NCBI RefSeq assembly: GCF_005871165.1
Contig: NZ_SWKP01000009.1
Span: 186,001-250,000, forward strand
Length of the DNA: 64,000 nt
Direction of reading: 5' to 3'
From: Maricaulis alexandrii
Lineage (GTDB): Bacteria; Pseudomonadota; Alphaproteobacteria; Caulobacterales; Maricaulaceae
Below, piece by piece: positions 48,087 to 56,566 of the stretch. How positions within the stretch are numbered: the stretch's first letter is position 1; every line of letters starts with the position of its first letter. The notes under the pieces are model-generated. The model did no database searches. It was given only the letters and a program-made list of their open reading frames with translations, and was not told the DNA's origin. The position numbers were made by a program, and so were the translations under genes.

Positions 48087-48120
48087 CTTTGAGAATAATT
48101 CTCAAAGCCGGCGTTTGCAA
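48087..48120 (-). promoter_or_regulatory. Promoter with Fur-like 7-1-7 palindrome ahead of DUF2061
   Basis: TGAGAATAATTCTCA at 48090-48104 is a perfect inverted repeat of the 7-1-7 type seen in Fur-family boxes (TGATAATnATTATCA). Three more bases pair on each side (48087-48107). On the minus strand, -35 TTGCAA (48115-48120) and -10 TATTCT (48092-48097) are 17 bases apart, so the palindrome covers the -10 region, as expected for a repressor site. Confidence 0.65.
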
Positions 48121-48185
48121 AGCGTTTCAGCGAGTTAGGGCATGAATTGTTTTGATCAGGACGATAGGAAAAAGCGATTGTTCGC

Positions 48186-49274
48186 CTAGTCCTTGTCTTC
48201 CATGGACAAATTCCAGTAGCGCAGCACGGTCTGGGCCTTCTCGACCGAGAGGCTGTCAAAGACCTTGCGGGCCTGGTGGCAGGGATCGCTGTCCTCACGG
48301 CGCCCGAGCCCGCGCCACATATTCTGGAAGGACGGCCATTTCAGACCGGTCGCCTTGCACAGGATGGCCAAGGGTTCGCCCGCCATATCCTCGATCATGC
48401 GGGCTACAAGGCGATGGTCCACTGACGCCAGATTGGCAATCTCCGAAACGATGTCCGGATGGGCCCCGTCCATCGCCATGGCTTCGCACACGCCTTCCAG
48501 CGAGCCGTAGGTGCTGCGCTCTGAGGCCTCGCGGTCCCGCTGGCGGCGATCGATATAGCGAAGGACACGGGCCACCATCGGATCGGACCAGCTCTCCTGA
48601 GACGCCATCGGGAAAATATCCTCCGAGGCTTCCAGCAAAATGGTCCGGTCCACGGCAAACCGCTCCAGTATCTGGAACCGGTCCATGTGTTCGCAGCCCC
48701 AGAACAGACGGAAGGCCTGGGCAGGGCGGAGCTCCTCGCGCCGGATGAGCAATTGGGCGTAGCCGCTTTCCTCCAGCGCGGCCCCGACCAAATGGTCCAG
48801 GGTCGGCGTGGCCAGTGTCGCGGTTCTGTTGCGCAGGAGACGTTCGACGACCGGCGGCTCGCCATAGGCGGCCAGGGCGGCTGACACGGTCTCGGACAGG
48901 TTTTCGCGCTTGGCGATCGTCAGCCGGTGCTGCATCGAGCCGGCGCTGACAATTTCCAGCATGTCGAAATCGGTCAGGGCCTGGCATTGCTCCAGAATGG
49001 GCTCGGCCACCTCGAACTTGTCACAGGCCAGGGTCCGCAAGAGACGATGCGGTGCATCTGACAGCCCGGCCAGACGCCGGGCACATCGCTGGCGCAATTC
49101 CAGCTCGCTGGCGCGGATCACATCATAGAGAAGATCGCCGACAATCCAGCGTTCACGCGGCGTGATCCGGCTGGATGGCAGGCCGACAATATCCGCCAGA
49201 CGCCGCGCCAGGATGGCGCGCGTCCGGGGTGTCGCGACAGGTTCTGTCAGATCCAGCGGCTGTGCATCGGCCAT
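48186..49274 (-). CDS. DUF2336 domain protein (second copy)
   Basis: The 362-residue soluble protein is all-helical. C-terminal block VSEIANLASVDHRLVARMIE plus PLAILCKATGLKWPSF aligns with the DUF2336 copy at 26318-27400. The N-terminal half (ARRLADIVGLPSSRITPRER, LRQRCARRLAGL) has repeating helices of HEAT-like appearance. Overall identity to the first copy looks low, so the two are ancient paralogues. Its role is unknown. The gene is alone on this strand with gaps on both sides. Confidence 0.8.
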   Translation of the reverse strand: MADAQPLDLTEPVATPRTRAILARRLADIVGLPSSRITPRERWIVGDLLYDVIRASELELRQRCARRLAGLSDAPHRLLRTLACDKFEVAEPILEQCQALTDFDMLEIVSAGSMQHRLTIAKRENLSETVSAALAAYGEPPVVERLLRNRTATLATPTLDHLVGAALEESGYAQLLIRREELRPAQAFRLFWGCEHMDRFQILERFAVDRTILLEASEDIFPMASQESWSDPMVARVLRYIDRRQRDREASERSTYGSLEGVCEAMAMDGAHPDIVSEIANLASVDHRLVARMIEDMAGEPLAILCKATGLKWPSFQNMWRGLGRREDSDPCHQARKVFDSLSVEKAQTVLRYWNLSMEDKD

Positions 49275-49350
49275 GCGTCTTCATTCCCGAAACTCAGGTC
49301 ACTCACCAGAGTGCCTTGCGGGCGTTAATGAATCGTACCGTACGACTGCC

Positions 49351-49782
49351 TCAGGCAGACGCCTTGCCGGGCGCCGTCTGGCGCGCCAGCCAGGTCACAG
49401 CCAATGCGATCAGGAAGAAGACCACGGCCATGCCGAAGAGCATGGGCGAGTGGACATAATCACCGCTCTCGTCAAATGCGACAGGTGCCGAAATTCCCAG
49501 CCAGGGCGTGAGGTGGAAAACAATCGCCCCGCCGATGATCCCCGCCGACAGCATGCCGCCGCAGCTCCGGATCGCTCCGACAAAAAGGCCGGCCAGCAGG
49601 AGAGCCGCCGCCAGCACCTCCGCCACGCCGGTCGCAATCCGGAGGACCGGCTCAAACAGGCCGATGCCCGATTGTTCGGCGATATACTGGAAAACCGGAT
49701 TGGCGGCGCCGAATTTCTGCGCTCCCATGAACAGCATGAAGACAGCCAGCAGGACAGTGAGACCCAGGTGAATCCAGCGCAT
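49351..49782 (-). CDS. DoxX-like membrane protein
   Basis: The 143-residue protein starts MRWIHLGLTVLLAVFMLFMG at the ATG at 49782 (GGGGAG upstream). It has four hydrophobic helices, with FMGAQKFGAANPVFQYIAEQ and RIATGVAEVLAAALLLAG, a DoxX/DUF-like arrangement. It is an inner-membrane protein of unclear role. It has no visible operon partners. Confidence 0.72.
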   Translation of the reverse strand: MRWIHLGLTVLLAVFMLFMGAQKFGAANPVFQYIAEQSGIGLFEPVLRIATGVAEVLAAALLLAGLFVGAIRSCGGMLSAGIIGGAIVFHLTPWLGISAPVAFDESGDYVHSPMLFGMAVVFFLIALAVTWLARQTAPGKASA

Positions 49783-49871
49783 GTCATTTCTCCCCAACAA
49801 GCGTGCTTCTTGCCTAAGCGCTTAAGCTTGTTAGAGATAGCGCACTTTGTTTTTCACCCGAACACATTCGG

Positions 49872-51221
49872 GTGATCTATCCACAGACCGTTCCGCTCGA
49901 GTTCAGACCCTTGCCAGTTTTCCGCCCCCTTGCGGGCAATCGCAATCTCCGGCTCCCCCCTTTCGGGGCTTACCTTGTGCTCGTCGCGGGCTGGTTTTTC
50001 GGCTTCGGCCTGCAGACCACCCTCTTCCCCGGCGTGATCACCTTCACACTGGGCGAGAGCCCGGAACGGTTGGGCATTGCCCAGGCCGCGCTGACCGGAC
50101 CCATGATGCTGCTCCTGCCTTTTGCCGGCGTTCTGGCCGAGCGCAAGGACCGTCGCGGGATCATTTTCTACTTCTACATTTTCGCCGGCCTTGCGGCGGC
50201 CACCCTGGCCGGTCTCCTTCTGGCCGACCAGCTCTCCTACTGGGTCATGGTGTCCTTCGCGCTGATGATCGGCGTGGCGGGTGGTTTTGTGATGCCTGCC
50301 CGGGACAGTGCCATCAATCCGGTGGTGCGGATTTCCGCCCGGACGCGGCATGGCGGGATCGAACTCCAGCGCGCGGTGGTGATGGCCTCGGCCGTCCAGT
50401 TCGGGGCCCAGATCGCCGGCATGGCCGTCGGATATTTTGCCGCCTATACCGGCCCCGGTGCCCTCTTCATGCTGCAGGGCGTGGGCCTGCTGATCGGCGG
50501 TTTCTCGGCAGCCTTCCTGCCAAGGCTCGGCTCCAAGCGGCATATGTCGACCGCGCATCCGCTTCAGGATCTGCGCGACGGCGTGTCCGCGGTTTTCCGT
50601 TCGCCGGTCCTGATGCCGATGACGGTGATCATGATCGCCCTCGGCATTCTGGTCGTAGGCGGGGCCTTCCTGGTCCTGATCCCGCTTCTGATCCGCGAAG
50701 CCTATGGCGGCGGATTCCGGGAAATCGCCAGCCTGATGGTGTGTTTCTGGGTCGGTGCCTTCATCGCGAATGTGGCTCTGGCCGTGTTCCGCCAGATCGA
50801 GAAGCCGGGCCGTGCCATGATCCTCGCCCAAGGCGTGACGGTTCTGTCCACCGGGGCTTTCGCCCTGCCCCTGCCCTTCTGGTCGCTCTATGTGCTGGTC
50901 TTCGTCTGGGGGCTCGGGGCCGGTGTCGCGATCTCCCTGTCCCGTGCCGTGGTCCAGGAACAGGCCCCGCCGGACAAGCTGGCCCGCGTCATGTCGGTCT
51001 ATCAGCTGGGCCTGTTCGGCGGCATGCCGGCCGGCGCCATCCTGATGGGTTTCATGATCGGCGCGCTGGGACCGCAATGGTCCGCCCTCGTGCCGATGAT
51101 CGGACTGGGACTGGTCCTGGTGGTCATCAGCCTCACAACACCCATATTGTCGGTGAGACGCGGCCAGATCCATCCGGCCGCCCTGCCCGGAAACGAGGTG
51201 CGTGATGCCGAAACTGACTGA
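49872..51221 (+). CDS. MFS transporter
   Basis: The 449-residue protein has about 12 hydrophobic helices. The motif-A-like loop GVLAERKDRRGIIFYFY follows helix 2; a second-half loop reads FRQIEKPGRAMI. The start is taken as the GTG at 49872; the first ~30 residues are cytoplasmic. It is probably an efflux or enterobactin-exporter-like carrier (EntS/MFS_3-like) of unknown substrate. The msrB start lies inside its 3' end (17-base overlap), so the two are coupled. Confidence 0.82.
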   Translation: MIYPQTVPLEFRPLPVFRPLAGNRNLRLPPFGAYLVLVAGWFFGFGLQTTLFPGVITFTLGESPERLGIAQAALTGPMMLLLPFAGVLAERKDRRGIIFYFYIFAGLAAATLAGLLLADQLSYWVMVSFALMIGVAGGFVMPARDSAINPVVRISARTRHGGIELQRAVVMASAVQFGAQIAGMAVGYFAAYTGPGALFMLQGVGLLIGGFSAAFLPRLGSKRHMSTAHPLQDLRDGVSAVFRSPVLMPMTVIMIALGILVVGGAFLVLIPLLIREAYGGGFREIASLMVCFWVGAFIANVALAVFRQIEKPGRAMILAQGVTVLSTGAFALPLPFWSLYVLVFVWGLGAGVAISLSRAVVQEQAPPDKLARVMSVYQLGLFGGMPAGAILMGFMIGALGPQWSALVPMIGLGLVLVVISLTTPILSVRRGQIHPAALPGNEVRDAETD

Positions 51222-51612
51222 TGCCGAAATCGAGACACTGAAAGCCCGGCTCGACCCGCTGACCTATGCCATCGCCTTCGAGGAAGGCACGGAGCGGGCC
51301 TTCACCCATCCGCTCAACACGGAAAAGCGCGCCGGTGACTATCACTGCAAGGTGTGCGGCGAAGCCCTGTTCAAGGCGGATCACAAATACGAATCCGGAT
51401 CGGGCTGGCCATCCTTCTATGACGCGGCCGACCGCGGCGCGGTCGATACCAAGACCGATCACAAGCTGCTGACACCGCGGACAGAGATCCACTGCGCCAA
51501 TTGCGGCGCTCATCTGGGCCATGTTTTTCCGGATGGTCCGCAGCCAACCGGCTTGAGATATTGTACCAATGGCACTGTCCTGGACTTCCGTCCGGAGCAG
51601 AGCGAGCGCTAG
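51205..51612 (+). CDS. msrB: Peptide-methionine (R)-S-oxide reductase
   Basis: The 135-residue protein repairs oxidised methionine (R form). It has four zinc-binding Cys (48, 51, 97, 100 in CKVCG and CANCG), the substrate block SGSGWPSFYDA and the catalytic Cys120 in RYCTNGTVLDF. The ATG at 51205 is preferred to the GTG immediately before it. It overlaps the MFS gene by 17 bases and is followed after 30 bases by the oligopeptidase gene. Confidence 0.95.
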   Translation: MPKLTDAEIETLKARLDPLTYAIAFEEGTERAFTHPLNTEKRAGDYHCKVCGEALFKADHKYESGSGWPSFYDAADRGAVDTKTDHKLLTPRTEIHCANCGAHLGHVFPDGPQPTGLRYCTNGTVLDFRPEQSER

Positions 51613-51642
51613 CAGCGAGGGCCTGTCTGGCCTAGAGGGGGA

Positions 51643-53889
51643 ATGATGCGAGTGAACACGATTGCCGGGTTGGCTGGCGCGGGTCTTTTGGGCCTGGCGC
51701 TGACCGCCTGCAGCCAGGAGAGTGAAATGACGACCGAAACCGCGGCCTCAAGCCTGATCAGCCGGGCCCAGGGCCTGGAGGCCCCCGTCGCCGAACAGCG
51801 TCCGGTCGAGATCGAACAGCTGGGCTTCACCCGTGTGGATGAATACCAGTGGATCAAGGACGAGAACTGGCAGCAGGTGATGCGCGAGCCGGAGACGCTG
51901 GATGCCGATATCCGCGCCCTGCTCGATGCCGAGAACGCCTATCTGGACGATGTGATGGCGCCCACCGAAGCGCTGCAGGAGCGTCTGTTCCAGGAAATCC
52001 GTGGCCGCATCAAGGAAGATGACACCTCCGTGCCGGAACGTGATGGCGATTACGCCTATTTCACGCGCTATCGCGAAGGCGGCCAGTATCCGATCTATTC
52101 GCGCCGTCCGGTTGATCCGGAGACGGGAGAAATGGTCGGCGAGGAGGAAATCCTGGTCGATGGCGATGCCGAGGCCGCCGATTTCGACTATCTGGATTTC
52201 TCCATCATGGAGCACTCGCCGGACCACCAGTATGTCGCGTTCGGCGTCGATGTACGCGGGTCGGAATACTACGAGATCCGCATCCGCGAGATCGCCACAG
52301 GCGCGATTGTCGCCACCCTGACCGATGAAAGCTCGGGCGATTTCACCTGGGCCAATGACAGCCAGACCCTCTACTGGGTGTGGCGCGACGACAATGGCCG
52401 CTCCAAGCGCGTCTATCGCCAGTCCCGCGATGGCGGTGCCAGCGAGCTGATCTATGAAGAGCCCGATGACGGCTTCTTCGTCTCGGTCGGCCTGTCGGAC
52501 GGGCATAATTATGTGGTGATCAATGCCGGCGGCCACACCTCCAACGAGCTGCGCCTGCTGGATGCCAATGATCCCGACGCCGAACCGGTCCTGATCTCGG
52601 CCCGTGAGGAAGGCGTCGAATACTATCTCACCGAGGCCCGTGACCGCTTCTACTTCCGCACCAATGCGGACGGCGCCGTCGACTTCAAGATCGTGTCCGC
52701 GCCGCTGGATGCGCCGGGCCGCGAGAATTGGGAAGACTTTGTCCCGCACCGTCCGGGCACGCTGGTCAATGCGCTGATCGGCTTTGCCGACTGGCAGGTC
52801 CGCATGGAGCGCCAGAACGCCCTGCCGCGCATTGTTGTGCTGAACTATGAGAGCGGCGAGAGCTATGACATCGCCTTCGACGAGGAAGCCTACTCGCTGG
52901 GCATTTCCTCGGGCTATGAGTTCGACACGGACATGCTGCGCTTCTCCTATGAGAGCCCGTCCACGCCGGAAGAGACCTATGACTTCAACATGGCCTCCCG
53001 CGAGCGGGTCCTGCGCAAGCGCCAGGAAGTGCCATCCGGTCACAATCCGGAGGATTATGTCGTTCGCCGCATCATGGCCGAAGGTCATGACGGGGTGCAG
53101 ATTCCGGTGACCATTCTCTATCACCGCGACACGCCGATCGACGGCTCTGCACCGCTGCTGCTGTACGGTTATGGCTCCTACGGGATCACCATTCCGGCCG
53201 CTTTCCGGGTGACGCCGCTGCCGCTGGTGGATCGCGGCATGGTCTACGCCGTCGCCCATATCCGCGGTGGCATGGCCAATGGGTATCAATGGTATCTGGA
53301 CGGCAAGCTGGAGCTGAAAACCAATACCTTCCGGGACTTTGTCTCGGCCGGTGAAGCGCTGGCGTCCGAAGGCTATACCTCACGCGGCAATATCGTCGCC
53401 TATGGCGGATCGGCCGGTGGTCTGCTCGTCGGTGCCGCCATCAACATGGCCCCGGACCTGTTCGCCGGTGCCATCGCCGCGGTGCCGTTTGTGGATGTGC
53501 TCAACACGATGTCGGATGCGGAATTGCCGCTGACGCCGCCGGAATGGCCGGAATGGGGCAACCCTCTGGAGAGCACCGAGGACTACCAGACCATCGAGGC
53601 CTACAGCCCCTATGACCAGATCCAGGCCATGGATTATCCCCATGTCCTGGCGACGGGCGGACTGACCGATCCGCGGGTCACCTATTGGGAGCCGACCAAG
53701 TTCGTCGAACGTCTGCGGACGATGCGGACGGATGATGGATTGACGCTGCTCAAGATGAATATGGGCGCCGGTCATGGCGGGGCTTCGGGCCGGTTCGACA
53801 GTCTGCGGGAAACCGCGCTGAACTGGGCCTTTGCGCTGATGGTGGTCGGCTTGGCCGATGAAGAGGTCGAGGCGATCGCGGCGGAGTAA
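51643..53889 (+). CDS. Oligopeptidase B-like S9 serine peptidase, predicted lipoprotein
   Basis: The 748-residue precursor has a lipoprotein signal (LGLALTAC, lipid-accepting Cys23) and the prolyl oligopeptidase architecture: an N-terminal seven-bladed propeller (e.g. DGDYAYFTRYREGGQYPIYS) and a C-terminal hydrolase domain with Ser590 in YGGSAGG, Asp676 in GLTDPRV and His711 in MGAGHGG. This triad is intact. Family members of the PtrB type cleave after basic residues in short peptides. The lipobox suggests anchoring to a membrane facing the periplasm. It probably belongs with msrB and MFS in one unit. Confidence 0.9.
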   Translation: MMRVNTIAGLAGAGLLGLALTACSQESEMTTETAASSLISRAQGLEAPVAEQRPVEIEQLGFTRVDEYQWIKDENWQQVMREPETLDADIRALLDAENAYLDDVMAPTEALQERLFQEIRGRIKEDDTSVPERDGDYAYFTRYREGGQYPIYSRRPVDPETGEMVGEEEILVDGDAEAADFDYLDFSIMEHSPDHQYVAFGVDVRGSEYYEIRIREIATGAIVATLTDESSGDFTWANDSQTLYWVWRDDNGRSKRVYRQSRDGGASELIYEEPDDGFFVSVGLSDGHNYVVINAGGHTSNELRLLDANDPDAEPVLISAREEGVEYYLTEARDRFYFRTNADGAVDFKIVSAPLDAPGRENWEDFVPHRPGTLVNALIGFADWQVRMERQNALPRIVVLNYESGESYDIAFDEEAYSLGISSGYEFDTDMLRFSYESPSTPEETYDFNMASRERVLRKRQEVPSGHNPEDYVVRRIMAEGHDGVQIPVTILYHRDTPIDGSAPLLLYGYGSYGITIPAAFRVTPLPLVDRGMVYAVAHIRGGMANGYQWYLDGKLELKTNTFRDFVSAGEALASEGYTSRGNIVAYGGSAGGLLVGAAINMAPDLFAGAIAAVPFVDVLNTMSDAELPLTPPEWPEWGNPLESTEDYQTIEAYSPYDQIQAMDYPHVLATGGLTDPRVTYWEPTKFVERLRTMRTDDGLTLLKMNMGAGHGGASGRFDSLRETALNWAFALMVVGLADEEVEAIAAE

Positions 53890-53919
53890 AATTCCCGTTC
53901 GCCTTGTCCTGAAACGATC

Positions 53920-53949
53920 ATGGGCGCCCCGGTTCGGGGCGCCCATTTT
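53920..53949. terminator. Bidirectional terminator between peptidase and TonB genes
   Basis: GGGCGCCCC at 53922-53930 pairs with GGGGCGCCC at 53936-53944, followed by ATTTTC on the plus strand. It separates the convergent peptidase and TonB genes. Confidence 0.8.
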
Positions 53950-53951
53950 CG

Positions 53952-54572
53952 TTATTCTTCAAGCGAGTAGACCAATCGGGTCGTCGCATCCCGATAGAGA
54001 ATGGGTTCGCCATTGCGGACCTGGGGGTCGTAGCGCCAGCGGCTGACCGCATTGATCGTGGCGCGTTCGAAGGCGGTGCTGGTACAGGTGCCGGCCCGGA
54101 TATTCGCAGTGCGGCCCTCCGGGGTGATATCATACACCACCGTGCACTCGCCCGGACGGCCCCGGGAGGCCTCGCTGGCGGGATAGACCGGATTGATGCG
54201 AACCCGCGGCTCCGGCTGGGCCCGGTCGAAATTGACCAGACCGTCCCCGGTATCGATGCCGGCCACTTCGATCGGCGGAAGCGTGTAATTGTCCCCGCCC
54301 GGAAGCACGTCGACCGCCGCGCGCGGCACATCCAGACGCTGGGCCGGCGGTGGCGGATCAATCTGTGTGATTTCAAGCTGGTCCCAGTGATCATCAATCA
54401 CGACCGGCTCCGGCTCGAAGCGGATCTGGACCGGTGGACGTTCGACCACCGGGTCCGGCGTGACCGGTCCGATATCGATCAAATTATTCATCATGATGAA
54501 AAGGCCGACGGTGACGGCACCGGCGACCGGAATGACGACCGGTGTGCGCACCGGATGCAAACTCATGCTCAT
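53952..54572 (-). CDS. TonB-family protein (second copy)
   Basis: The 206-residue protein has an N-terminal membrane segment (residues 10-30, PVVIPVAGAVTVGLFIMMNN), a Pro-rich linker (PPVQIRFEPEPVVID, IDPPPPA) and a TonB C-terminal domain (PVYPASEASRGRPGECTVVY, NAVSRWRYDPQ). It should couple the inner-membrane proton force to TonB-dependent receptors. It pairs with the TPR gene at 54926 as a partial duplicate of the TonB-TPR pair at 58201-60483. Confidence 0.88.
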   Translation of the reverse strand: MSMSLHPVRTPVVIPVAGAVTVGLFIMMNNLIDIGPVTPDPVVERPPVQIRFEPEPVVIDDHWDQLEITQIDPPPPAQRLDVPRAAVDVLPGGDNYTLPPIEVAGIDTGDGLVNFDRAQPEPRVRINPVYPASEASRGRPGECTVVYDITPEGRTANIRAGTCTSTAFERATINAVSRWRYDPQVRNGEPILYRDATTRLVYSLEE

Positions 54573-54925
54573 GGAAAGACAGGCTCCCCTCCCTTGCGAG
54601 ATCCTGCATGGCCCCAGACAGTTATCCCCGTTTCAACAAACCGGCCAGGGGGCCGGAAACGCACAACTCGCGCTCCGGTCCGACCGGGGTTGTCGACGCG
54701 ACAACACCGCGCCAACACTGCTTATTTTAATGAAAACCGGGGCCAAACCGGGTTGAAACCGGGACAGAATGGGGCAGCGAGAGGGTGATTTCGGGTCCAG
54801 GACGGACCTGGAACAGACCCAGAAAGACATCAGGACGGCATCAGGACCTCGCCAGACCCGGCCCGAAACGGCATCGCGCCCGGCCTGAAAAGACCGGGCG
54901 CGATCCGAAAGCGTCTCTGACAGGG
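54573..54925. other. Non-coding stretch with a hairpin
   Basis: No gene is supported in these 353 bases. They contain repeated CCGGG-rich triplets (AAACCGGG, CCGGGGCC) and a perfect stem ATCGCGCCCGG/CCGGGCGCGAT at 54873-54904 just past the TPR stop. The stem lacks a T run on the minus strand, so it may act in RNA processing or as a weak terminator. Confidence 0.5.
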
Positions 54926-56389
54926 TCAGGCGCGGTCGTATTCGGGATGAAGCTGGCCGTACTGATCGAAATAGGTCCGGCACAGATCATCCATGCGGGG
55001 AAAGATCCGGATCCCCTCACTGTCGACCTCATCCTCGCCCATCGGGGGTGAGCGCCGCATGCGTTCGATCTCCAGTTCGCAGGCCTCGATATTGACCTGG
55101 TCCTGCATGCGTTCGCCCTGGAGGCCGATCGCGATCTTCTGTTCGACGAAGCTGATCCAGCCCTGGGCGCCGGCGCGGGAATAGTCCCAGGCGAGTGCTT
55201 CCTCGAACGCCGCGATGGCGCCCTCCAGATCATCAGTCTCGACGCGGACCGTGCCGACCAGATTCCAGGTATCGCCGGGACGGTCCAGGCCGCCCTGGTT
55301 GATGGCCTGGACGAACATGGCTTCGGCTTCGCTGAAATCCCCGGCCTGGTAGAGGGCCTCACCCAGTTTTTCATAATCCGGACCGGCCCCGGTCAGGGTG
55401 GCGATGCGGCGCAGGACCGGCAGGGCGCGATCCCATTCCCGGGCCTGGCGCCAGAGATTGGCCAGGAGCTGATAATTCTCCGGTGTCGGATCGATCCGGC
55501 CGGCATTGAATTCCCGCTCCATGATCTCGGCCCCGCCAAACGGGTATTCATAATAGGAATAGTACTGAGCGAGCCGGACCAGTTCGGTGCTCGTCTCCAG
55601 CATGCCGTTGAGATAGAGGATGCGATTGACCTCGAAGGCATCCTGTTCCCGACCGCTGCGCGCCAGCAGCGAGGCATAGCTGGTCCAATAGGATTTCTCG
55701 TCGGGCCAGCGCGTGATCATCTGGCCCATCAGCTCGGTCTGCTGCGGCACCAGATCCATCTGCTGGTAGAAAAAGAGCAGGATGGAGAAATGCTGGCGCC
55801 CCGGCTCTTCGGCGGCCTCGAAGGCGATCCGGCCGTAGCGCAAGCCGGTGCGGTAGTCCTGGAGCTGGCCATAGCCCTGGGCGAGGCGCAGGGCCAGGTC
55901 ACCGCTGAGCGGCGTGCCCCGGGTCAGGGCGGCCTCGATCAGTTCCACCCCGTCACGGTATTCGCCCTCGCCCAACAACAATTGCCCGGCATTGATGCGC
56001 AGGACATTGGCATCCTCGTCCGGCAGGGCGTCCAGCTCGACGGCCTGCTGCCAGGCCGCGATGGCGCCGGACGTGTCATCGAGCTCATAGCGGGCCCGGC
56101 CGAGCATTTTGAGAATGGCGGCCTGTTCATAAGGCGTGAGCCCGTCCAGGCGCAGCAGGTCGCGATAGCCGTCATGGGCAATCTGCCAATGCCCCTCGGC
56201 CTCCGCTTCCATCAGATCGAGCAATCGCTGCCCGACCCGGGTCGAGAGTGAGGCTTCGCTGCGCGCGCTGCGCTCTCGGGTTTCGCCCTCCTGGGCCTGG
56301 GCCAGCGGTGCCAGGGTCAACCCCAGGCAAAGAACCACCAGCGCGCCAATCGCTCCGGCCAGGCCGGAGTGGCAGTGTATCTGTCTCAT
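54926..56389 (-). CDS. TPR-repeat periplasmic protein (second copy)
   Basis: The 487-residue precursor starts MRQIHCHSGLAGAIGALVVL at the ATG at 56387-56389 (GGGGAGGTG upstream) with a signal peptide cleaved near AQAQ. The mature protein is a TPR solenoid (e.g. LKMLGRARYELDDTSGAIAA, LWRQAREWDRALPVLRR, LGEALYQAGDFSEAEAMFVQ). It shares its layout and motifs such as YASLLARSGREQDAFEVNRI and YYSYYEYPFGGA with the TPR protein at 58201-59727, so they are paralogues. TPR proteins of this type accompany TonB/ExbBD systems (TtpC-like context). Confidence 0.86.
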   Translation of the reverse strand: MRQIHCHSGLAGAIGALVVLCLGLTLAPLAQAQEGETRERSARSEASLSTRVGQRLLDLMEAEAEGHWQIAHDGYRDLLRLDGLTPYEQAAILKMLGRARYELDDTSGAIAAWQQAVELDALPDEDANVLRINAGQLLLGEGEYRDGVELIEAALTRGTPLSGDLALRLAQGYGQLQDYRTGLRYGRIAFEAAEEPGRQHFSILLFFYQQMDLVPQQTELMGQMITRWPDEKSYWTSYASLLARSGREQDAFEVNRILYLNGMLETSTELVRLAQYYSYYEYPFGGAEIMEREFNAGRIDPTPENYQLLANLWRQAREWDRALPVLRRIATLTGAGPDYEKLGEALYQAGDFSEAEAMFVQAINQGGLDRPGDTWNLVGTVRVETDDLEGAIAAFEEALAWDYSRAGAQGWISFVEQKIAIGLQGERMQDQVNIEACELEIERMRRSPPMGEDEVDSEGIRIFPRMDDLCRTYFDQYGQLHPEYDRA

Positions 56390-56539
56390 GTGCACCTCCC
56401 CGATCATGACGTGAACTCCCCAGCCCCGGTGCATGCCGTCATGAAGCCGAAAGGTTCCCGTCACATTCGGGCAAGAATGAGGCGCGCGCAGGTTGCAAGC
56501 GTCCTGCCGGATCAATTTTTGGGGGTGAACGGTGTAAAC

Positions 56540-56557
56540 CCGGGGCCGGTGCCCCGG
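56540..56557 (-). terminator. Weak hairpin after the M61-like gene
   Basis: CCGGGGC at 56540-56546 pairs with GCCCCGG at 56551-56557. It lies directly after the M61-like stop on the minus strand. No T run follows, so terminator function is uncertain. Confidence 0.35.
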
Positions 56558-56566
56558 AGTGAGGCG

